From Bacteroidota bacterium (GTDB taxonomy: Bacteria > Bacteroidota > Bacteroidia > Chitinophagales > UBA10324), in assembly GCA_014190575.1 (NCBI GenBank), contig BJGQ01000002.1, forward strand, positions 1 through 64,000: a stretch of DNA of 64,000 bases, read 5' to 3'. The notes beneath the pieces are model-generated. The model ran no database searches. It was not told the origin of the DNA and saw only the letters and a list, made by a program, of their open reading frames with translations. Every line of letters begins with the position of its first letter. The stretch's first letter is position 1. The translations under genes were made by a program, and so were the position numbers. Positions 1 to 8,269 of this stretch are shown here, in pieces.

Positions 1-1668
1 GTTGCAAACTATAATATAAATGATTCACCTGACTCGAGTTTTAGTTTAGATGGTAATGTTGAAATTGGAATTTCATATAATGATGACCAAGTATTGGCAT
101 CTTCAGTACAACCCGATGGAAAAATTATAGTTGCAGGGAAATCTAAATACGATGATGGAACTTTTAATTATAAATATAATTTTTCATTAGCACGGTTTGA
201 TACTCATGGGATTTTAGACAATGAATTTCATTCGCAAGGATTTCTGCATGCAAATGTGAGCAATGCCTGGAGCAATAATTGGGCAAGTTCTGTGTTAACG
301 CAACCTGATGGTAAAATAATTGCTGCTGGGTATGCTTATATAACTGGATTTTATAAAGACTTCGCACTTGTTCGTTATGAAGCTAATGGTAATATTGATA
401 GTGCTTTTGGAAATAACGGTATCACCACCTCAAACTTAACAGGTTTTGATTTTGGAAATTCATTAGCACAGCAATCAGATGGCAAAATTATTTTAGCTGG
501 CAGTACAGGAGTATATGATTTTGCATTAGCTCGTTATAACACAAATGGAACTTTGGATAATAGTTTTAGTTCAGATGGAGTTTTGGCAACAGATTTTCCT
601 TCTGATGATGATGAAATTAATTCTGTAATAATTCAACCTGATGGCAAAATAATTGTTGGTGGAATAACAGGAACTTATACCAATCATGATTTCGGATTAG
701 CAAGGTATAACAGTGACGGAACTTTGGATAACACATTTGGAGTTAATGGAAAAGTAATTACATCTATAGGCAGTGTTGATGATGTTTTAAAATCAATCGT
801 ATTACAACCAGATGGTAAAATTGTAGGGGCAGGTTATACAAATAATGGAATAGATAATGATTTTGTAATTGTCAGATATAATTCAAATGGAAAGTTAGAT
901 AGTAGTTTTTCTTCTGATGGAATTTTAAATTTTCCAATTGGCCAAGGTGACGATAAAGCAAGTGCTGTAGGAATTGATCCCGATGGAAAAATTATTGTAT
1001 CAGGTACAAGTTTTAATGGAATAAATAATGATTTCGCGTTAGTTAGATTACAATCAGGACTGATTATTCATCAAATTTTTGCAACCATTTGTCCGAATGA
1101 AATATTTAGTTATAACGGAAATAATTATTCCATTGCGGGCAATTATTTTATAACATTAACTGCACAAAATGGTAGTGATTCTATAGTTGGATTAACTTTA
1201 AATGTTATTCAGATTAATACATCAATAATTAATTCAGGTGATTCACTGATTGCTCTTACATCAGGAACTGTTCAATGGTTTAATTGCGCGACACAACAAA
1301 TTATTCCAGGAGCAAATGGAAATGTTTTTGTGCCATCCTCTATCGGAAATTATGCAGCTATTATCACTGAAGGGAATTGCACTATTACATCACAGTGCAT
1401 TAATACTAGTGTGAATGCTGAATTTTCACAAATGAAAAGTTTCACCATCTATCCCAACCCGACTGATGAGAATATAACCATATCACTTTCGCAACCCTGC
1501 AACAATTGCCGGATAGAAATCATCAATACACTCGGGCAAATTGTTTATGAAGAGCAAACCAATTCTCAATTATCCATTATCAATTGTCAATTACTTCCTG
1601 CCGGAATTTATTTTGTTGAACTGCTCTTTGATAAAATGACTGCAGTAAAAAAACTGGTGAAGCAATAA
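1..1668 (+). CDS. Delta-60 repeat (DUF5122) beta-propeller protein, T9SS type A sorting domain, 5' partial
   Basis: The reading frame is open from base 1, so the gene is cut by the window edge; the ORF track's start at 94 is only an internal TTG. About 555 residues are visible. The first ~330 hold roughly six delta-60 repeats, recognisable by 'QPDGKIIVAG', 'DFALARYN' and 'GTLDNSF' in regular order, a family predicted to fold as a beta-propeller. A linker follows, then a C-terminal domain starting at 'YPNPTDENITISLS' and ending 'AVKKLVKQ', the pattern of T9SS type A sorting domains. The product should be exported by Sec and then by T9SS to the cell surface or medium. Its substrate is unknown. 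The stretch encoding 'NSQLSIINCQL' is a 7-bp-period tandem repeat (see repeats). Confidence 0.9.
   Translation, partial: VANYNINDSPDSSFSLDGNVEIGISYNDDQVLASSVQPDGKIIVAGKSKYDDGTFNYKYNFSLARFDTHGILDNEFHSQGFLHANVSNAWSNNWASSVLTQPDGKIIAAGYAYITGFYKDFALVRYEANGNIDSAFGNNGITTSNLTGFDFGNSLAQQSDGKIILAGSTGVYDFALARYNTNGTLDNSFSSDGVLATDFPSDDDEINSVIIQPDGKIIVGGITGTYTNHDFGLARYNSDGTLDNTFGVNGKVITSIGSVDDVLKSIVLQPDGKIVGAGYTNNGIDNDFVIVRYNSNGKLDSSFSSDGILNFPIGQGDDKASAVGIDPDGKIIVSGTSFNGINNDFALVRLQSGLIIHQIFATICPNEIFSYNGNNYSIAGNYFITLTAQNGSDSIVGLTLNVIQINTSIINSGDSLIALTSGTVQWFNCATQQIIPGANGNVFVPSSIGNYAAIITEGNCTITSQCINTSVNAEFSQMKSFTIYPNPTDENITISLSQPCNNCRIEIINTLGQIVYEEQTNSQLSIINCQLLPAGIYFVELLFDKMTAVKKLVKQ
1560..1594 (+). repeat. 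In-coding heptamer array, CAATTNT family
   Basis: Five consecutive 7-mers are in perfect phase: CAATTCT, CAATTAT, CCATTAT, CAATTGT, CAATTAC. They lie inside the sorting-domain coding region of the preceding gene and encode part of 'NSQLSIINCQL'. The same family appears between genes at 61645-61693. Confidence 0.8.
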
Positions 1669-1680
1669 AGTTGATTTCTT

Positions 1681-2154
1681 CTATAGCTTTTTGAATCGCA
1701 TAATATTTTGCAATTCAATAACATCTAATTTGTCTTTCGGGCGACCGGTCAGCATTTTATTTACAACTAAATCTGTCAGATGAATATAATTTACTGTTAG
1801 TGTTTCTGAATAAGCAAACCGAATCATGTTTTTTTCTGCATCAGCATACTTCACTCCGGTAATAAAATTAAAAATATCAATATCAACTGGCTCATTTCCT
1901 AATTTAAAGGCAAATGGTTTTTCAAAATTCAAAATCAGTATTTGTGAAATGCTATCAGCCGAAAAATTTAATGACCGAATTGCATCAAATACTTTTTGTT
2001 TATTACTTTCAATAGGTTTCACCCAAAGGTCAATATCACCGGTAGTTCTGTTGAAGCCATGAAAGTTTACTGCATATCCGCCAGCAACCATAAACTCAAC
2101 ATTATATTGAGTAAGTGCAACTATAATTTCTTCAAACTGGTCGGCCTCGCTCAT
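1681..2154 (-). CDS. Nucleotidyltransferase-fold protein (MNT/AbiEii-like)
   Basis: A 157-residue protein with the minimal nucleotidyltransferase signature. 'GGYAVNFHGFNR' is followed by 'TTGDIDLW' (residues ~25-44), giving the GG motif and the paired Asp D40/D42. A further carboxylate lies in 'VDIDIF' (~90-95). The C-terminal 'HLTDLVVNKMLTGRPKDKLD' is typical of AbiEii/DUF6036-like stand-alone nucleotidyltransferases, some of which act as toxins or antitoxins by modifying tRNA or partner proteins. Its start overlaps the end of the upstream small gene by 23 nt, so the two are probably translationally coupled. Function here is inference: toxin-antitoxin pair or house-keeping nucleotidyl transfer cannot be told apart from sequence. 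Confidence 0.8.
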   Translation of the reverse strand: MSEADQFEEIIVALTQYNVEFMVAGGYAVNFHGFNRTTGDIDLWVKPIESNKQKVFDAIRSLNFSADSISQILILNFEKPFAFKLGNEPVDIDIFNFITGVKYADAEKNMIRFAYSETLTVNYIHLTDLVVNKMLTGRPKDKLDVIELQNIMRFKKL

Positions 2155-2431
2155 TCACTTTAAGTTTTGTCATACTGAAAACTTTTTTGATTGGCAACCA
2201 CTTACCATCGGAATCCAAAAATTCTTTGTAAGTAATTTTACGCAGAACATTCAATTGATTCAATAATTCATGATGCGACATAGCGGCCATTTTTTTCAAT
2301 TGTTGGTCACCCATTTCATCTAATGATGAAAAAAATTGAATGGTGCTGTTTGATTCAGGTTTCTGAAACGAATAGTCAGCAATAGGTTCATTAACCTTAT
2401 TTTCTTCTTCCTTATTTTTTTTGGTGTTCAT
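2132..2431 (-). CDS. Small unknown protein coupled to the nucleotidyltransferase
   Basis: A 99-residue hydrophilic protein with no recognised domain. I chose the ATG at 2431 ('MNTKKNKEEE'); the ORF track begins further upstream at a segment that does not look like an N-terminus. The N-terminal third is charged and probably disordered. The second half ('QLKKMAAMSHHELLNQLNVL') looks helical. It overlaps the nucleotidyltransferase gene by 23 nt and precedes it in the transcript, the arrangement of many antitoxin/toxin pairs. A partner role is inferred from position only. Confidence 0.65.
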   Translation of the reverse strand: MNTKKNKEEENKVNEPIADYSFQKPESNSTIQFFSSLDEMGDQQLKKMAAMSHHELLNQLNVLRKITYKEFLDSDGKWLPIKKVFSMTKLKVNERGRPV

Positions 2432-2494
2432 GAAATACAAATTTAGAATTTTATATGGACTTAAAATCAAATGGGTATTGAACTAATAATTAAA

Positions 2495-2968
2495 TCATTC
2501 CAATTCCTCCACCTGCTTTTTAAAATCATATTGCAGGTCTTCGTGCATGCTTGAAATAAACTTGTTTATCTTTTTTAGCTGCGCCGTATATAAATTTGAA
2601 AGAGCTGTGCTCTCCTGATACTTAATTCCGGAATTGTTCAGTTTCGTGCAATAATAAATCAATAACTCAACGGCGGTTTGAGGTATTCCTGAGTAGCGGA
2701 TGTGTTTGTTAATGTTGCGCAATATTTTTCGTAAAGTCTTTTTCGCCCAATACAGATTGGCTGAATTTATTTCTTCAAACTGCAAATCAATTTCTGATTT
2801 TATATCTCGTATGTAATCTTCTTCGTTCTGCTCTTCAAACAAAAGATAGGTGAGCAGTTCCTTGTTTTCTTTTTTAAACCGACCTAACCTCAAACACAAT
2901 TCAAGCAATTGCTTATTGCTGTGATTAGAAAGTTCTTTTTTAATATCGCTGAGTGTGGCCGCCTTCAT
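2495..2968 (-). CDS. Unknown helical protein
   Basis: A 157-residue protein that I do not recognise. It begins 'MKAATLSDIKKELSNHSNKQ' and looks almost entirely alpha-helical, with many Lys, Glu and Leu, and no signal peptide or membrane segment. It has no nuclease, kinase or DNA-binding motif that I can see. It lies 63 bp upstream of the small partner gene and reads the same way, so it may share a transcript with the nucleotidyltransferase pair. No function is assigned. Confidence 0.7.
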   Translation of the reverse strand: MKAATLSDIKKELSNHSNKQLLELCLRLGRFKKENKELLTYLLFEEQNEEDYIRDIKSEIDLQFEEINSANLYWAKKTLRKILRNINKHIRYSGIPQTAVELLIYYCTKLNNSGIKYQESTALSNLYTAQLKKINKFISSMHEDLQYDFKKQVEELE

Positions 2969-3070
2969 TGCCGCAAAGAGAAAAAATACTCAGCCATTTT
3001 TTGCATCTGATTATTAATAATTTTAGTTCGCGCATTCAGTAGACTACTTCGTAAAATTAATCTTCCTTAA

Positions 3071-3107
3071 AACCTCACCCCTAACCCCTCTCCGAAAAGG
3101 AGAGGGG
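3071..3107. repeat. CCTCACC-CCTAACC-CCTCTCC dispersed element with hairpin
   Basis: Three 7-mers (CCTCACC, CCTAACC, CCTCTCC) run into a 9-bp inverted repeat, cccctctcc (3085-3093) / ggagagggg (3099-3107), with a GAAAA loop. This sequence type is widely dispersed between genes in many bacterial phyla. It lies between two divergent genes and is far more GC-rich than its surroundings. Confidence 0.75.
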
Positions 3108-3215
3108 AACAGACACGAAATTTTTTCTTGCTGTTATTTTCCAAAGAAGTCTAGTATAAAATTTCTAAAGAAATAGCAATGATTTTACTTGCTGCACGAA
3201 TTAAATTTTCACTAT

Positions 3216-3223
3216 TACATTTG
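3216..3223 (+). promoter_or_regulatory. Putative Bacteroidota -7 box TACATTTG
   Basis: TACATTTG matches the Bacteroidota -7 consensus TAnnTTTG and lies 24 bp before the aldolase ATG. No good -33 TTTG is seen at the usual 19-21 bp spacing. Confidence 0.35.
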
Positions 3224-3247
3224 TCCCCCTCATAGAAAAAAACGCTT

Positions 3248-4309
3248 ATGGCAAACATTGATAAGATTACCAGTCTCCTCGGCGAAAACGCTTCGAGTTT
3301 ATTAGACCATGTGTGTGGCACTATTGATAAAAAAATGTTGCATACACCGGGGCCTGATGTGATTGATCGCATCTGGCAGCAAACCGATCGCAACCCTCAA
3401 GTGCTGCGCAGTTTGCAGGCGATATATGGTCACGGTCGTTTAGCAGATACAGGTTATGTATCCATTCTCCCGGTAGATCAGGGAATTGAACACAGCGCCG
3501 GTGCATCGTTCGCACCAAACCCTGCTTACTTCGATCCTGAAAATATTGTGAAGTTGGCGATTGATGGAGGATGCAATGCAGTGGCAACAACTTTCGGTGT
3601 GCTCGCTTCGGTATCGCGCAAGTACGCGCACAAAATCCCTTTCATTGTAAAGGTCAACCACAATGAATTTTTAACTTATCCGAATCAGTACGATCAAATC
3701 ATGTTTGGCACAGTGGAAGAAGCATGGAACTTAGGAGCAACAGCAATTGGGGCAACTATTTATTATGGTTCTCCCGAATCAACAAGACAAATTCAGGAAG
3801 TAGCTCAGGCATTTGAATACGCGCATGATTTAGGAATGGCAACTGTTCTTTGGTGTTATCTGCGTAATTCAGGATTTAAAAAAGACGGAGTGGATTATCA
3901 TGCAAGTGCTGATTTAACCGGTCAGGCAAATCATTTGGGAGTTACCATCAAAGCTGATGTTATAAAACAAAAATTACCAACTAACAACGGAGGTTATACT
4001 GCTTTGAATTTTGGTAAAACACATGCAAAAGTTTACCGCGATTTAACTACTGATCATCCAATTGATTTGTGTCGTTACCAGGTTGCGAATTGTTACATGG
4101 GTCGCATTGGATTAATTAATTCAGGGGGAGAATCAAAGGGTGCTAGTGATTTGGCTGAAGCAGTTCATACAGCGGTAGTAAATAAGCGTGCAGGAGGAAC
4201 CGGATTAATCAGCGGTCGAAAAGCATTTCAAAAACCAATGAAGGATGGTATTGAATTACTGAACGCCATTCAGGATGTTTACTTGGAAAAGAAAATTGAT
4301 TTAGCGTAA
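3248..4309 (+). CDS. fbaB: Class I fructose-bisphosphate aldolase (FbaB/DhnA type)
   Basis: A 353-residue protein of the archaeal-type (DhnA/FbaB) class I aldolases, which cleave fructose 1,6-bisphosphate to DHAP and glyceraldehyde 3-phosphate through a Schiff base. '[10 protein letters not shown]' (~76-85) is the N-terminal barrel motif. '[12 protein letters not shown]' (~233-244) has the spacing of the Schiff-base lysine strand. '[13 protein letters not shown]' near the C-terminus is the phosphate-binding loop. Length matches the family. It is cytoplasmic and serves glycolysis and gluconeogenesis; pfkA is about 50 kb downstream in the same window. A heptamer array begins 3 bp after its stop. 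Confidence 0.92.
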   Translation: MANIDKITSLLGENASSLLDHVCGTIDKKMLHTPGPDVIDRIWQQTDRNPQVLRSLQAIYGHGRLADTGYVSILPVDQGIEHSAGASFAPNPAYFDPENIVKLAIDGGCNAVATTFGVLASVSRKYAHKIPFIVKVNHNEFLTYPNQYDQIMFGTVEEAWNLGATAIGATIYYGSPESTRQIQEVAQAFEYAHDLGMATVLWCYLRNSGFKKDGVDYHASADLTGQANHLGVTIKADVIKQKLPTNNGGYTALNFGKTHAKVYRDLTTDHPIDLCRYQVANCYMGRIGLINSGGESKGASDLAEAVHTAVVNKRAGGTGLISGRKAFQKPMKDGIELLNAIQDVYLEKKIDLA

Positions 4310-4312
4310 GGG

Positions 4313-4424
4313 AGCAATTAGCTATTAGCATTTAGCACTAAGGTTAAATTTTAATTCCTAGCAAAAAGCTAATTGCTAACCGCTAAACCCTAATTACTAA
4401 CAGCTAAAAATTAAAAGCTAACAC
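4313..4424. repeat. Inverted pair of TAGCNNT heptamer arrays
   Basis: Left arm: TAGC motifs every 7 bp (aatTAGCtatTAGCattTAGC). Right arm: the reverse complement pattern (GCTAattGCTAaccGCTA) at the same period. The arms are separated by a ~20 bp AT-rich spacer, so the RNA could fold into a long imperfect hairpin. The array starts 3 bp after the aldolase stop and ends at the accD start. The same two-arm design recurs at 18780-18881. Confidence 0.8.
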
Positions 4425-5282
4425 ATGGCATGGTTTAAAAGAGATAAGCAGGGAATACTGACTTCAACCGAAGAGAAGTTAGAAGTACCAGATGGTGTTT
4501 GGTGGCAATGTACATCGTGCAAAAAAACCATTCCGACCAGTGATCTCACTGATAATAAATATGTATGCCCTAATTGTAATTATCACGCACGAATAAACTC
4601 AGTTGAATACTTTGATATCATTTATGATGAAGGAACTGTAAAAAAATTATTTGAAGATTTAGAACCTCGTGATTTTTTAGGATTCAATGATTTGAAATCT
4701 TACAAAGACCGATTAGCTGATACGATAAAAAAAGTAAATGTGAGTGAGGCGTTAACAGTTGGTTCCGGTAAAGTAAACGGACACAAACTTGTAACCTGTT
4801 GCATGAATTTTAATTTCATTGGAGGCTCAATGGGTAGCGTGGTTGGAGAACGGATATCGAAGGCGATTGATTACTGTGTAGAGAAAAAATATCCATTATT
4901 AATTATCAGCAAATCAGGTGGAGCGCGAATGATGGAATCAGCATTCAGTTTAATGCAGATGGCAAAAACATCAGCGAAACTTACCCGGTTAGCCGCAGCA
5001 AAATTGCCATACATTTCATTAATGACTGATCCAACAACTGGTGGTGTAACTGCATCATACGCCATGCTCGGCGATATGAATATTGCTGAGCCAAACGCAT
5101 TGATTGGATTTGCCGGTCCGCGAGTGATAAAAGAAACAATTGGAAAAGATTTACCAAAAGGATTTCAGCGTTCCGAGTTTGTATTGGAACATGGTTTTCT
5201 TGATTTCATTGTTGACCGAAAAGATTTGAAAAAAAGTTTGACAGATATTATTGAACTGTTAATGAACAAAATTCAAAAGTGA
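4425..5282 (+). CDS. accD: Acetyl-CoA carboxylase carboxyltransferase beta subunit
   Basis: A 285-residue AccD, the beta half of the carboxyltransferase that moves the carboxyl group from biotin on AccB to acetyl-CoA, making malonyl-CoA for fatty acid synthesis. The N-terminal zinc ribbon is intact: C29-x2-C32 and C48-x2-C51 ('CTSC', 'CPNC'). The crotonase-like core follows with 'SKSGGARMMES' and 'TDPTTGGVTASYAMLGD', the oxyanion and acyl-CoA binding segments. 'LIGFAGPRVI' is also conserved. Length is normal. accA is not in the window. A heptamer hairpin array separates it from the upstream aldolase gene, and 40 bp separate it from the downstream peroxiredoxin gene. Confidence 0.96.
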   Translation: MAWFKRDKQGILTSTEEKLEVPDGVWWQCTSCKKTIPTSDLTDNKYVCPNCNYHARINSVEYFDIIYDEGTVKKLFEDLEPRDFLGFNDLKSYKDRLADTIKKVNVSEALTVGSGKVNGHKLVTCCMNFNFIGGSMGSVVGERISKAIDYCVEKKYPLLIISKSGGARMMESAFSLMQMAKTSAKLTRLAAAKLPYISLMTDPTTGGVTASYAMLGDMNIAEPNALIGFAGPRVIKETIGKDLPKGFQRSEFVLEHGFLDFIVDRKDLKKSLTDIIELLMNKIQK

Positions 5283-5322
5283 TTGTTGCACTTCTCATTA
5301 ATAACAAAATCAAAAATCTAAA

Positions 5323-5952
5323 ATGGTCTTAGTTGGAAAAAAAGCACCGCTCTTCAAGGCAAAAGCGGTTGTAAACGGTGGCGAAATAATTGACAATTTT
5401 TCGCTCGAGCAATTCATTGGAAAAAAATATGTCATCTTCTTTTTTTACCCATTGGATTTCACATTTGTATGCCCAACCGAACTCATTGCGTTTCAAAATC
5501 GAATTGCTGAATTTGAACAACGCAATTGCGCACTTGTTGCCTGTTCTGTTGATTCCCATCAATCACATTGGGCATGGTTGCAAACCGAACAAAATAAAGG
5601 TGGAATAAAAGGAGTGAGCTATCCGATTGTTTCAGACCTTGCAAAAACCATTGCCAAAAATTACGATGTGCTTGCTGGATATTATTCTATGAACGATGAG
5701 GGCGAAGAAACTTTTGAAGGAAAAGCGGAAGCCTATCGTGGTTTGTTTCTTATTGATCTGAAGGGTAATGTTCGTCACCAGGTAGTAAATGATACGCCAC
5801 TCGGTAGAAGCGTGGATGAAACCCTTCGCATGCTGGATGCATTGCAATTCACTGAAGAGTATGGTGAAGTTTGCCCTATTGATTGGAAACCCGGAAAAAA
5901 GGCATTATCAGAAACTCACGAAAGCATTGCCGAATATTTAGGTTCGAAATAG
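5323..5952 (+). CDS. 2-Cys peroxiredoxin (AhpC/Prx1 type)
   Basis: A 209-residue typical 2-Cys peroxiredoxin that reduces hydrogen peroxide and organic hydroperoxides. The peroxidatic cysteine is C50 in 'DFTFVCPTE'. The resolving cysteine is about C184 in 'GEVCPIDW', near the C-terminus as expected of a Prx1/AhpC dimer. A 'GEETFEGKAEAYRGLFLID' segment precedes the dimer interface. It is cytosolic; reductant is probably thioredoxin, and trxA lies 3 kb downstream. No ahpF is nearby. A strong hairpin terminator follows the stop. Confidence 0.93.
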   Translation: MVLVGKKAPLFKAKAVVNGGEIIDNFSLEQFIGKKYVIFFFYPLDFTFVCPTELIAFQNRIAEFEQRNCALVACSVDSHQSHWAWLQTEQNKGGIKGVSYPIVSDLAKTIAKNYDVLAGYYSMNDEGEETFEGKAEAYRGLFLIDLKGNVRHQVVNDTPLGRSVDETLRMLDALQFTEEYGEVCPIDWKPGKKALSETHESIAEYLGSK

Positions 5953-5975
5953 TTCAATAAAAATTCAAATAAATT

Positions 5976-6010
5976 TTGCCTTCACTTGATAATCAAGTGA
6001 AGGCAATTTT
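5976..6010 (+). terminator. Intrinsic terminator after the peroxiredoxin gene
   Basis: A perfect 14-bp stem, ttgccttcacttga (5976-5989) / tcaagtgaaggcaa (5993-6006), with a 3-nt loop, followed by TTTTATTT. Confidence 0.85.
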
Positions 6011-6097
6011 ATTTAATAAGGTGAATAATTATTTAACATGTAAATTATATTTCTGTTTTTATCGCTTCTATATTTACCGCCATCAAAAAAAATTATC

Positions 6098-6709
6098 ATG
6101 TCGGTTTACAAATTCAGAGTGGCTTTTGAAGAAGATGAAAATATTTATCGTGACATTGAAATTCAACCTTCACAAACCATGAAGGAATTGAATGCAATAA
6201 TCTCGAGTGCTTTTGCATTGCCAGAAAAAAGTTCGTGTCGCATGTTTCGCAGTAACGACAACTGGCATAAACAAGATGAAATGGATTTGAATCCTAAGGC
6301 AATTAAAAAAGGGAAAAATGTTTTGATGCCAATGATTATTCATTTTATTGATGATCCACATCAGCGATTTCTTTATGAATTTGAAACACCAAAACAATCA
6401 TTCAGTTTGCTGATTGAATTAATAAGTATTAATACAGTTGCAAAAGCTGGAGAAACTTATCCAAAGGTTTTAAAATCTGTTGGACCATCACCTGTTAAGA
6501 AAGAAGATTTAATGGCGCACCTTTCTAAAAAAGTAGTGGAAGATGATGAATTGGTTTATGGAGTTGATAAGGAAGAAGATGACATTGAAGGAATGGGCCA
6601 AGAAGGGGAAGAAGGCGAGGAGGTAGAAGGAGAATTAGCCGATGATATGCCTGATGAATTTGGTGGAGAGTTTAATATGGAAGAAGGCGCTGAAGATTTT
6701 AAAGAATAA
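6098..6709 (+). CDS. Plasmid pRiA4b ORF-3-like domain protein with acidic tail
   Basis: A 203-residue protein. Residues 1-~125 match the pRiA4b ORF-3-like (IS1096 TnpR-like) fold pattern 'YKFRVAFEEDENIYRDIEI' with 'LNAIISSAFAL'. In Bacteroidota this domain is common in chromosomal genes of unknown role. The last ~60 residues are extremely acidic and glycine-rich ('EEGEEGEEVEGE'), probably disordered. No catalytic motif is seen. Its stop overlaps the miaA start (TAATG), so translation is likely coupled. Despite the family name, nothing around it suggests a plasmid or transposon. Confidence 0.85.
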   Translation: MSVYKFRVAFEEDENIYRDIEIQPSQTMKELNAIISSAFALPEKSSCRMFRSNDNWHKQDEMDLNPKAIKKGKNVLMPMIIHFIDDPHQRFLYEFETPKQSFSLLIELISINTVAKAGETYPKVLKSVGPSPVKKEDLMAHLSKKVVEDDELVYGVDKEEDDIEGMGQEGEEGEEVEGELADDMPDEFGGEFNMEEGAEDFKE

Positions 6710-7629
6710 TGGAGAACTCGGAAATTATTTCCGGAATAAAAAATAAAGAGCACACATTAATTGTAATTGCAGGGGCTACTGCTTCAGGTAAAACTGATTT
6801 AGCTATTCAATTGGCATTACAATTTCAAACCGAAATTATTTCTGCTGATGCACGGCAGTTTTATCGCGAGATGAATATCGGTACAGCAAAACCTACTGCT
6901 TCGCAATTGCACAAAGTGAATCATCATTTTATTGATTCACTTTCTATTCATGATGATTACAGCGCCGGAAAATTTCGTGATGATGCATTGCTGTTGCTTA
7001 ATAATTTATTTTCAAAACATAAAATAGTTGTGATGGTTGGTGGAAGCGGATTATTTATTCGCGCTGTGCTGAATGGTTTTGATGATATTCCTGAAGTGAG
7101 TGTTGAAGTAAAAGAAAAAGTGAAAAACATTTATGAAGAAAAAGGAATTATTGGATTGCAGGAACATTTAAAGGAATCAGATATTGATTATTACAACGAA
7201 GTTGATTTGCAAAATCCGTATCGATTAATGCGCGCTTTGGAAATTTGTATTTCAAGCGGTCAGCCATTTTCTTCTTTCAGAAAAGGAACAAAGACGCAAA
7301 ATAATTATAATGTCAACTACTTTGTATTGGATGTTGAGAAACAGGAATTGTATAACCGGATTAATAATCGGGTAGATGATATGATGAAAGCCGGATTGCT
7401 GGAAGAAGCAACATCACTTTTCGAATTTCGTAATTTGAATGCGTTGAATACAGTTGGGTACAAAGAATTGTTTGAACACTTCGATGGAAAACTTTCTCTT
7501 GAAACTGCCATTGAAAAAATAAAACAGCACACTCGCAATTATGCAAAGCGACAATTAACCTGGTATCGGAAAGAATCGGAAGCGCAATGGAAAACTGCCG
7601 AAGAAATAATTACTTTTAATAAAATTTAA
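6709..7629 (+). CDS. miaA: tRNA dimethylallyltransferase
   Basis: A 306-residue MiaA, which adds the dimethylallyl group to N6 of A37 in tRNAs that read UNN codons. The P-loop 'GATASGKT' is at residues 22-29. 'ADARQFYREMNIGTAKPT' is the substrate-contacting segment that follows, with Ala in place of the usual Ser of 'DSRQ'. 'QNPYRLMRALEI' is the usual 'NP.R..RALE' motif, and 'HTRNYAKRQLTWYRK' is the conserved C-terminal tRNA-binding helix. Length is typical. It starts one base inside the stop of the upstream gene (TAATG), suggesting translational coupling. Confidence 0.96.
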   Translation: MENSEIISGIKNKEHTLIVIAGATASGKTDLAIQLALQFQTEIISADARQFYREMNIGTAKPTASQLHKVNHHFIDSLSIHDDYSAGKFRDDALLLLNNLFSKHKIVVMVGGSGLFIRAVLNGFDDIPEVSVEVKEKVKNIYEEKGIIGLQEHLKESDIDYYNEVDLQNPYRLMRALEICISSGQPFSSFRKGTKTQNNYNVNYFVLDVEKQELYNRINNRVDDMMKAGLLEEATSLFEFRNLNALNTVGYKELFEHFDGKLSLETAIEKIKQHTRNYAKRQLTWYRKESEAQWKTAEEIITFNKI

Positions 7630-7685
7630 AATCAATAAAATATTTCAAACCAAACTCCGTCTTTCATTTCACAACGAAAACGAAA

Positions 7686-8255
7686 ATGGTTATTTCGAAA
7701 AACATGGGCGCTTCGCGACAACAACAAATAACTGATGCGGTTAAAGAATACAGCCGGAAATTATTTGGCTTTGTGCGCAAGCGTGTTGCCACTGATGAAG
7801 ATGCTGAAGACCTGGTTCAGGATGTATTTCAGCAAATGATAATTACCAGTTTGAACGAACCAATTGAACAGGTATCAGCTTGGCTTTATCGCGTTGCTGG
7901 GAATAAGGTGATTGATTGGTATAGGAAAAAGAAAACAATTCCACTCGAAAATTTCGCCATCGAAAATGAAGAAGGCGATATGGTTATTCCTGATTATTTA
8001 TTTTCAGATAAAGGAGGAATGCCCGATGATTTATTAAACCGTCAAATTTTCTGGGACATGCTGCACGATGCCTTGGCTGAATTACCCGAAGAACAACGAG
8101 AAGTTTTTGTCATGCACGAATTAGAAGGGTTGAGTTTTAAGCAAATTGAAAAAGCAACAGGTGCCAATCAAAATACTTTGCTTTCACGAAAACGATATGC
8201 AGTAGTTCACTTGCGAAACAGATTGCAACAATACTTTAACGAGTTTTTTAATTAA
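7686..8255 (+). CDS. ECF-family RNA polymerase sigma factor
   Basis: A 189-residue sigma-70 ECF factor. Region 2 is 'YSRKLFGFVRKR' through 'DAEDLVQDVFQQ' (~residues 15-55), which binds core polymerase and the -10 element. Region 4 is 'ELPEEQREVFVMHELEGLSFKQIEKATGA' followed by 'NTLLSRKRYAVVHLR' (~140-180), a helix-turn-helix for the -35 element. The ATG at 7686 is taken; a second ATG at 7707 is possible. No FecR-type anti-sigma gene lies next to it. The gene 14 bp downstream encodes a small membrane protein that could sense or restrain it; this is inference from position. Confidence 0.92.
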   Translation: MVISKNMGASRQQQITDAVKEYSRKLFGFVRKRVATDEDAEDLVQDVFQQMIITSLNEPIEQVSAWLYRVAGNKVIDWYRKKKTIPLENFAIENEEGDMVIPDYLFSDKGGMPDDLLNRQIFWDMLHDALAELPEEQREVFVMHELEGLSFKQIEKATGANQNTLLSRKRYAVVHLRNRLQQYFNEFFN

Positions 8256-8269
8256 TTAAATTTATAATC

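Noticed and set aside
2132-2154. Overlap of the small gene and the nucleotidyltransferase as a frameshifted single gene
   Set aside because: Both have sensible ends: the downstream gene has an ATG and the family N-terminus, and the 23-nt overlap is a usual coupled arrangement.
4313-4424. Heptamer arrays as a CRISPR array or IS ends
   Set aside because: The period is only 7 bp with degenerate units, there are no spacers, no cas or transposase genes, and no flanking target duplication visible.
6098-6709. pRiA4b ORF-3-like gene as a sign of a mobile element
   Set aside because: It is coupled to miaA in a housekeeping region, with no transposase, inverted repeats or plasmid genes.
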